DNA from: Armillaria gallica
Lineage: Eukaryota; Basidiomycota; Agaricomycetes; Agaricales; Physalacriaceae
DNA: 64,000 nt
Assembly (NCBI GenBank): GCA_037576215.1
Contig: JBANDB010000007.1
Span: 1,209,001 to 1,273,000, forward strand
Direction of reading: 5' to 3'
Positions 57,547 through 64,000 of the stretch are shown piece by piece; positions within the stretch are counted from its first letter, which is position 1, and the number at the start of each line of letters is the position of its first letter. Position numbers and translations under genes: made by a program. Under the pieces are notes generated by a model that did not search any database, was not told the DNA's origin, and worked only from the letters and a program-made list of their open reading frames with translations.

Positions 57547-60366
57547 TCCCACATGGCTTCACCCCTCCAGTCCTCACTCGTCGTCTAGGTAACGCAAGAT
57601 ACGTTCTTGAGCTCGACGGTGCTCGAATTTCCTTTTCGGACTGGCGATTTTTTCGTTTTTGGCTTGAACGAGAAGAGATCGGATGCGCTGCCAGTAGAAT
57701 ATGAAGAGGGACGAAGTGAGGCAATAGAGGAATGTAATTGTTAGGAGGGCAACGTTGCCAGGATGCAGGGTTAAAGAGATGACGACTCGATGGCTGCAGT
57801 GTGAAGCGCCGGCATGGGATGTGAGGAATGGTTGTCGAGCTCGGATGTGGGTTGGGCACGGTCCGATGACACCTAAACCCAGATTTCTTTCGGCCGGAAT
57901 TGCTTTTGTCTACAACACTGCCTTCATGAGCTCGAGTGTATTTTCCATTCTGACTATTGACGCGGACGTGCGCAGAACATGTCGTATTAGATTAATTGCC
58001 CCCACTATCACAGAATTCTATGACTCGACAACGCTCCTTCCGTCTGTCAAATTTCCAGGCCTGAATGTCGACACCGGGAAACCAAGACTGTGATGACTTC
58101 TCCCCACTGGTAGTCAAATCAGACAAGTACATTGCAAGATTCTGCCGGACTGAGATCCCTCAGCTTCCGCCATTCTTCCTGGTTCAGGTTGTCCATCACA
58201 ATCACCGACACCTTCTCGAATCTCTGATCTGGCAGTCGTCTCCCTACGGCCCAGAAGTGGTGCCGACGATCACTAAGCAGTGTGTACGTATCTTCAGGTA
58301 TCGGACATCGGTGGGTGACGTGGATTTTGAATGTGTGTACGATCCCGTCTGCGTCTTTGACAACCAACTCCCCGCATCGATCACGCCCTTCTGCCGATCC
58401 CGCGTTGAATACTCGCACATGCCCATTTTCAATGCAATGCCCGTCAAACCAGTCTTCATCTGTCTCGTCGTCATGCTGAACATTCGCGAGAATTAAGTCG
58501 ACATCCTTTGGCAGAGGCTCCATCATGACCTGGTCCCACGTCGGTCTCCATTTCTTGCATCCGAGTCCAACTCCAGGATACACTAAGAGGAAGTTCGCGC
58601 GCATATAAGAGTTCATTACATTCACAAGTGCCGTCCACGCATCCTCGAGAGTCTCACTCTCATGGTAGGCAGGTATTGTATGGGACAGGAGAAGGAATGC
58701 GAGTCCGGCCACTTTGTCGACAGGATTGGTTGACACACGCTTCTGCAAGTCCGCCTGTGTAGCAAATATATTAGCTGGACGCCTCTGCACTAAATGCAGC
58801 TCCTTGTGAAACCTGGTCAGGAGCGCAGTCTCGTAGTTTCCGCCGTCTATCCGCTGTGCGTGCATCGGTCCATCTGGCGTATCACCGGCAATGATGCGCC
58901 CCCATCCAGCCTCCTGGAGTGTCCATGCACGTCGAAACCAGTTCCGATCGCTGTCCAAGTCGCCGTCCTTCAATCTCAACGGCCGCCCTAGCCCACTCAG
59001 GTAGATCCTCACCTCTTCACCCGCATACACACCTCCAATTGTAGGCACGTCCAGCCTCCACTCCTTCACGCGCAGATCCTCCCTCGGCCCCCCTGTCTGT
59101 CTTAAACAGAGCACATCCAGCCACGCATGCTCTACTCCCAGATTCAGCATCTCGATCTGGATGAGGTTGAGATCCGCATCCTTTGGTATAGGCACAGGCC
59201 ACTCCTTCGCATTGATAGGGGTCAACACATCCACACGATCCTTCTCATCAACCCATGCATGCGAAATCGGTGTTGGCCATCTGTCAGTGATCCACGATGG
59301 CACCACACGATTGCTGAACAGGTCCCATACACGTCTTGGTGTCAAATCCGGGTCGACAATCCGGTTTCCTACCAGTGCTTTTTGTCGGCGCTCCCTGTCT
59401 TTCCCTGCACGTCTGCATAGTTCTTTGTGGATGTCGCTAGAGTTCTCTGTATCCCATACTGGGCGAAGGAGGGCATAAGCTGAGCCAAAGTCGTAGTTCC
59501 TTTCAATGAAGTCTTTGAGAATGGTGTGAAGATTGCGTGAGGTTCTCCATGTTCCGAGGGTGGCATTCAGTCTATTCATGACTCCCTGAACGCCAAGCGT
59601 AGCGCAGGGAGTGTCTGCGAGGGAGCATGGTATGACAGGCTTTGGACCGGTGTACGACCGCTGGTTTGGAACCTCGATAGACAATTCCGCTTGGCCGGTC
59701 TCGGTGAATGCGGAAAGGGTGACTTCATCCTCCTTGACCTGGAATACATTTAAATTTCTTCTCTGTCTGTTTTGCCGACTGACATACCCGCCGACGTCTA
59801 TAACGACGACCACGATCCTCCAGGTCATTGTTGCTCCCGTCAACGTCCACGTGTCCTATTTTTCTTTTCAGCGCCATGATTATGTTCGTATTCTGGTCCG
59901 AAACAGCGGAGCTGAATTCTTTGGTCTCTGTGTAGCTGTAAAAATGGAGCGCAAATGTTTCCAAGTCAGCCTGATGCGAATCGAAAGCGAACTTCCTGTA
60001 ATTCTTGGGAGCGCTGTGTAAGTAAGCATTTAAACTACCGTAGATTAACTGTACTCACAATTTCTCGTGTCCTTTCGAGGATGTGCGTTCAAGGGAGTGC
60101 TGTTCGAGTCGACGTGGGGAGGTTAAGTGCAAAGTCCTGGGACCTGTGCAAACAGCATGGTCTGGTCCGTGCTGGATGGACACACGCACACGTAATGATT
60201 ATATTTAATCCTTCCTATTGATCAACATTAATTTGCGCATTCCTGTCATATAGCTGAGTTTGCGGGAAGAAAGGTCATTCATTCCCTTGAACTCACCCTT
60301 TTCGCCTTTGACTCCGAGATACTATTTCACTCCTAGTGTGAGTAGCTCCTTCGAAAGCACTGGTCG
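57547..60366. repeat. Segmental duplication, copy B (contains HET gene B)
   Basis: Matches 46121-48975 in the same orientation, end to end apart from small indels. See copy A. Confidence 0.9.
58119..59964 (-). CDS. HET-domain (heterokaryon incompatibility) protein, copy B
   Basis: Paralog of HET copy A. Exon 1 (59788-59964) reads METFALHFYSYTETKEF and ends GRRYRRRR. The 49-nt intron (59739-59787) sits at the same codon as in copy A, and exon 2 (58119-59738) is open to the stop, for about 598 residues. HET marks are PSWITDRWPTPISHAWVDEK, HAWLDVLCLRQ and NWFRRAWTLQEAG. Compared with copy A it lacks a stretch after GGVY (KRSTVYEHKK in A) and changes VGNSELSIVGD to AGWGRIIAGD. Indels are multiples of three and no stop has appeared, so both copies look maintained. 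The start may be the inner Met at 59877. Its role in recognition or cell death is inferred from the domain. Confidence 0.85.
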
Positions 60367-62094
60367 CTCTTGCACAAAGTGCGCGGTTGGAGCCGTCGTA
60401 TACAGCACACTGCAGGAAGAGGGTCTATTAATGAGACTCCCCCTTGTCCACCCGGTGAGGAAGCGGGAGAAAGAAGAACACACGACGAGGCATTGCCACT
60501 GGGATTGAGGTCGAGCGAGTATGGATATAAACTCGGTAGATAACAGATAAGAAGTCCGCCTTTCGGATCACACGCCGCAGGGAGTTGTTCAAGACGTAAT
60601 AGCCCTAACCTCTCAGTCTTCGTAGTTTGCAAGAAAAGGTAAGCGAAGGCTGGCGGGTTTGAATTGCCCTTCATTGTAGTATGGATTCATATGGTGGTGT
60701 GATGCGCGAATTCGATATAACTGACAGAAAACGCGAGATTGGACTATGACTCTGAGCATATTTTTCACATCTGCGTTTGACAGGGAGCGAACGCGTCTAA
60801 GGTTCCCGGGTCCCTAAGGCGAGTATTCGGGTGCGTGCTGTATTTCGAGTGCTAGTGCGGGTTCGAGTTATTATGGGGGTGGTGGACTCGGTTCGAGGGT
60901 GCCGGTGGAGACTAAGGTCGCGGGATACGACGAATGGGAGGGGGTACAGCCACCTCGTGGGTAATTCGGGCTCCGATTGTTGTGTTGCGTCATAGACTCG
61001 ACGCCAGCTATGAAAGCTATGAACGTGTTGCGCAGGATGACGAATCCATCTCCTTGTTCGCGCCGCACGCGTAGTGGTATTCTGTACTCCCCACACACTC
61101 TGCGCACTCTCTCCTCTCCGTGTGTGCACCCACGTCCGTTTCGAAGCTCTGTAGCAAAGGCGTTAGATTGAATCTATAGAAATTACCAAAATACTCGCCA
61201 GATGCCATGTGATATATCGAGTGCATTCAGTTGACGTCGAGGATAGCTAGAAACTAGTCAGTAGTGCCATTAGGATGACAGCCAAGTGGCTTACCATGGG
61301 CCTTTACTCTCGTCCTAGTACGTCCTCCACAAACCTTCCTAGCTTCCCGTGTGCATGTTAACTGCAGGCAAAATTGATATCAGTACAAGGTCAACAGAAC
61401 AGGGATCGTGAACGTACTGGAGTCGTGGCACAAGGTACCGAGATTCCGGGCAGGACTAGGCGCTTCCAATTCATCTTCGCACAATGAATGTAAGTGCAAC
61501 TTGATTATAGATTGAATCCAATACTTCACCTCGTCGATCGTGCTCGACGCCTCACTCTATGCCGTGTCGTGCACGGTGTTTGTACGAAATGACGCTGTCG
61601 TTGTGGGAGATGGCTGGCTTGTTCGACACGTCATTGGCTTCTTGGTGCCGAGACTCGTTGCTTGAGAGAAAGGGTACGTAGCGATATCCAACTGACAAAA
61701 AGGTGAGCGACTAGCGTCGTAGACTGGATGAGGAACGCACCAGTGCAAGTGAGAACCGGCGAGGAGACAGCACCAGTCATTGCTTTCCGCCGTCGCTCGA
61801 GGTCGCTTCCCCTTGTGACGCCAGAATCCAGACAAAGATATGCTGTCCCGGGGCGTGTAGGGACAAACGACATCTATACTACGGGAGATAGTCTAAGACG
61901 AGAATACTTGACGCAGAAGTGAACTCACTTGACAGTCCTTCTTAGCCAGCGACGACCTCCTCTTCAATATCAGTCCTCTCACCCGCCGTCTTGAGCACTC
62001 CTAAAATGAAGAATAAATTTAAAACCGACATCAAGCCATGCGTGATTTACAGAACATTTCGACGGGGCTTGGATAGTTGAAGGGCGGGACCATA
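60367..62094. other. Gene-poor interval with one repeat unit
   Basis: Contains one more copy of the L1/L2 unit at about 61140-61300 (minus strand exon ending NALDISHGIW). A minus-strand frame at 61129-60797 would be its next exon, but it is Arg/Thr-rich and unconvincing. No recognised gene. Confidence 0.4.
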
Positions 62095-62097
62095 AAT

Positions 62098-62226
62098 GGG
62101 GCTTCTGTGTCGCGCGACACCACAATCCCGTATATGCATGGTGCTAGGAATGAGTACGTTGAACGTCGAGGTCGATTCCTCTTTGGGAGTCCGGTCCGAG
62201 ACGGCAACTTCCGCTTCTACCACCGA
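62098..62226. repeat. Direct repeat R1, copy B, left part
   Basis: Matches 50985-51115 with a 12-nt deletion after ttcctctttggga. The match stops at the ttctaccacc stretch, where 1.24 kb of unrelated DNA begins. Confidence 0.88.
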
Positions 62227-62299
62227 CTCTTGAAAGCTCTACTCGCGAGTCCTTTCTGTCTGTTTCATAGTCTTAAACCAGTTTGACAGCAGTATCGTC

Positions 62300-62700
62300 A
62301 ACAGTGTTTCGTTGCAGTCAGAGCAGTCATAGGCTACGGTTCTGCGACAGACACACGATTTCGTGATGAAATCGCGTCTCTCTTTCTTCGCAGTTCTTGT
62401 ATGCCTGCGTTCCGTAGCAGTCATAGGCTCTCATATTGCACCAGGTATGTCGCATTGGCTAAATCGTCTGCCTGATTGTTTGCAGTACCCCGAGACCTGC
62501 GTTCCTTTGCAGTCATAGGCTCTGACGCTGCGACAGGCGTGCCGTTTCTGTACGAAACGCATGCTTGCTTCCTCGCAGTCTCTGAGACCTGCGTTTTGTT
62601 GCAGTCATAGGTCCGTGTACCTTTACAGGCATGCTGTTTCTTCACCCAAACAGTGTCCTGGGCTACAGAGTGCTCGGTATCTGCGTTCCCTGTTACCTTG
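62300..62700. repeat. About 93-bp tandem repeat array inserted in R1 copy B
   Basis: The block gcagtcataggct recurs at 62323, 62417, 62509 and 62601, spaced 94, 92 and 92 nt. It is usually preceded by ctgcgtt and followed by a ctgagac or cgagac step. On the minus strand each unit encodes about 31 residues around RAYDC-x-GTQ followed by further Cys (for example RAYDCYGTQAYKNCEERE). Single-base shifts between units break the frame. A decayed Cys-repeat coding array or an active minisatellite. Confidence 0.8.
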
Positions 62701-63470
62701 TTCGTGTTCCGTGCTATGGTTTGGTGGTGGTGGCCCCCATCTCCTTGCTTCGTATGCCTACCAGTGGAATGGTCCGTGCATATATATGTCTTACCCTGTC
62801 TCAGATTCAGTAAGGGCATGACCTCATCGCTCTCGCGCCTCAACGTTGTTGCAGAATGATATCGATTCCTTTGTTCTGCGCGCGGCTGCATCACTGTTCC
62901 CAGAAATTTTCATTGCGATACGACACCGAAGACTGAAGTCAACGTCTTTTGTGACTCACTTCCATTCATATTCCTTGGCAGTGGCCCTACACTGAAAAGT
63001 GTTCGTGCGCTTATAATCGGTGGAGCCTGAGCACCGTCGGCCCCGTGTGGTCAATGTCTGTGCTGTTACTATCGTCGCGATGTGGGGGATAAGTTCATGT
63101 CTTCTTCTATTACAATGGTTCCCAACTAGTAGCAAGCGCTGCCATCTGAGTTTTGTCACAACGTTTTCCGCATCGCGTCCGCCCTCTTTTCATTATTCTT
63201 AGCGCTCCCACAGGTTTCGTCGTTATACAACTCCTACTCCAGACCAATGATGTTGGCAAGATGCATTTCTCACTGTCTTCCGCGTATGTCTTTACCCAAC
63301 GTACCCCACGAGGTGTCTCTACTCCGTGAGACGTACGCAACCGTGCGATCAAAACGGTACGAGCCTTCGTGGCCACAGCACATGGCAAGCCATGTCAGGG
63401 CTGTGGACCCGGCCGTTCCTGATTGGGACCTTGCGCCGGTAACAACACCAACACCACCACCACCACCACT
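62701..63470. other. Rest of the insertion in R1 copy B
   Basis: Unique sequence with no recognised gene. It ends in a CCA run (63443-63472) that abuts the resumed R1 likeness. The matching point in copy A is also flanked by CCA repeats. Confidence 0.5.
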
Positions 63471-64000
63471 TCCGGTGCTCCAACTCTCAGAACTTACGTG
63501 GAAGCAACTCCAGTCTTCTTGTTTGCCCTCAAGCTCAATCTTGGAACAACAACAGTTTACACCGGGTAGAATGTATTCCAAGGTACGCCGTTTTTTTCTG
63601 TACTGCCGCAGATTCTAAGTACTGCATACCACCACCCTCAGCCAGGACTAGCATTGCACCAAGACGTTCCGGCGAACGAGATGCGGATTTCTCTACGCGT
63701 AGGAAGTGCCGTCTTACTCGGTATGCTGAGCATTTTTCAATCAATCGGAGGTCTGAAGGTCTCCCCTAGGACCTATCTTATCCTCAAGGGAGCGATCTAA
63801 TTCAGCATCGAGGTCTGCGTGGATATGCGTTTATATTTGAAGCAAGACGGCACGGAGGACAGGTTTGGAGGGAAGAAAGGCGCGTCCTATATTTCTGTGG
63901 GATCCTTGATTTTGGTAGCTGAAATCGGTACTACAGGTGTATGCTCCTTCAGTCGATACCAGGAGGGTAGCTCCAAATTTGCGCCGCATGGAACGACGGA
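63471..64000. repeat. Direct repeat R1, copy B, right part
   Basis: Resumes the match to 51149-51677 from cggtgctccaactctcagaa to the window end, with small indels. The element continues beyond the window. Confidence 0.88.

Noticed and set aside
46121..60366. HET segments as a transposon with terminal repeats
   Set aside because: I see no terminal inverted repeats, target-site duplication or transposase/reverse-transcriptase frames. Segmental duplication explains the pair better.
60333..60674. 113-codon minus frame downstream of HET copy B
   Set aside because: No domain, and no counterpart frame in copy A.
62300..62700. CRISPR-like array
   Set aside because: Units are diverged, about 93 bp with no unique spacers between short identical repeats, and the genome is eukaryotic.

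Overview
The window is nuclear DNA of a filamentous, mushroom-forming basidiomycete (Agaricomycetes). The evidence is very dense splicing with introns of about 45-65 nt, many F-box/leucine-rich genes of the type that expands in Agaricomycetes, two Zn2Cys6 regulators, HET-domain genes and several housekeeping genes with fungal exon patterns. I saw no rRNA, tRNA, CRISPR array or bacterial-type operon.

Layout. Bases 1-45000 are a normal gene-bearing arm. In order they hold: a GPI-anchored pepsin-type protease (+), an F-box gene (-), an 11-exon mitochondrial dicarboxylate carrier (-), a Bet1/Sft1-type SNARE (-), a Zn2Cys6 factor (-), a coiled-coil F-box gene (-), a GH127 beta-L-arabinofuranosidase-like enzyme of about 21 exons (-), an F-box gene (-), a second Zn2Cys6 factor (-), an F-box gene (-) divergent from a frameshifted F-box gene (+), a DHA1-type MFS transporter (-), a secreted phytase-esterase-like protein (-), an Rrp3/DDX47 DEAD-box helicase (-), an HMGN-like basic chromatin protein (-), and a Mn superoxide dismutase ending in SKL (-), head-to-head with an unrecognised basic-tailed protein (+).

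Bases 45000-64000 are unstable accessory DNA. Two intact, diverged HET-domain genes lie in direct orientation about 11.4 kb apart inside a duplicated segment (46121-48975 and 57547-60366). Each is followed by a copy of another direct repeat (50985-51677; 62098 to the window end). The second copy is split by about 1.24 kb that carries a roughly 93-bp tandem array with a degenerate 31-residue Cys-containing peptide repeat. Between the HET copies lie tandem exon/intron-like units and two decayed F-box genes, one of them a relic of the 28.9-kb F-box gene.

How the genes relate. There is no obvious biosynthetic cluster. The protease, GH127 enzyme, phytase-like protein and MFS transporter fit a saprotroph or litter decomposer. 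The F-box, HET and repeat content fits a fast-evolving self/non-self and protein-turnover repertoire. Exon boundaries were read by eye from frame continuity, GT/GC-AG sites and family conservation. Starts and a few small exons may be off.
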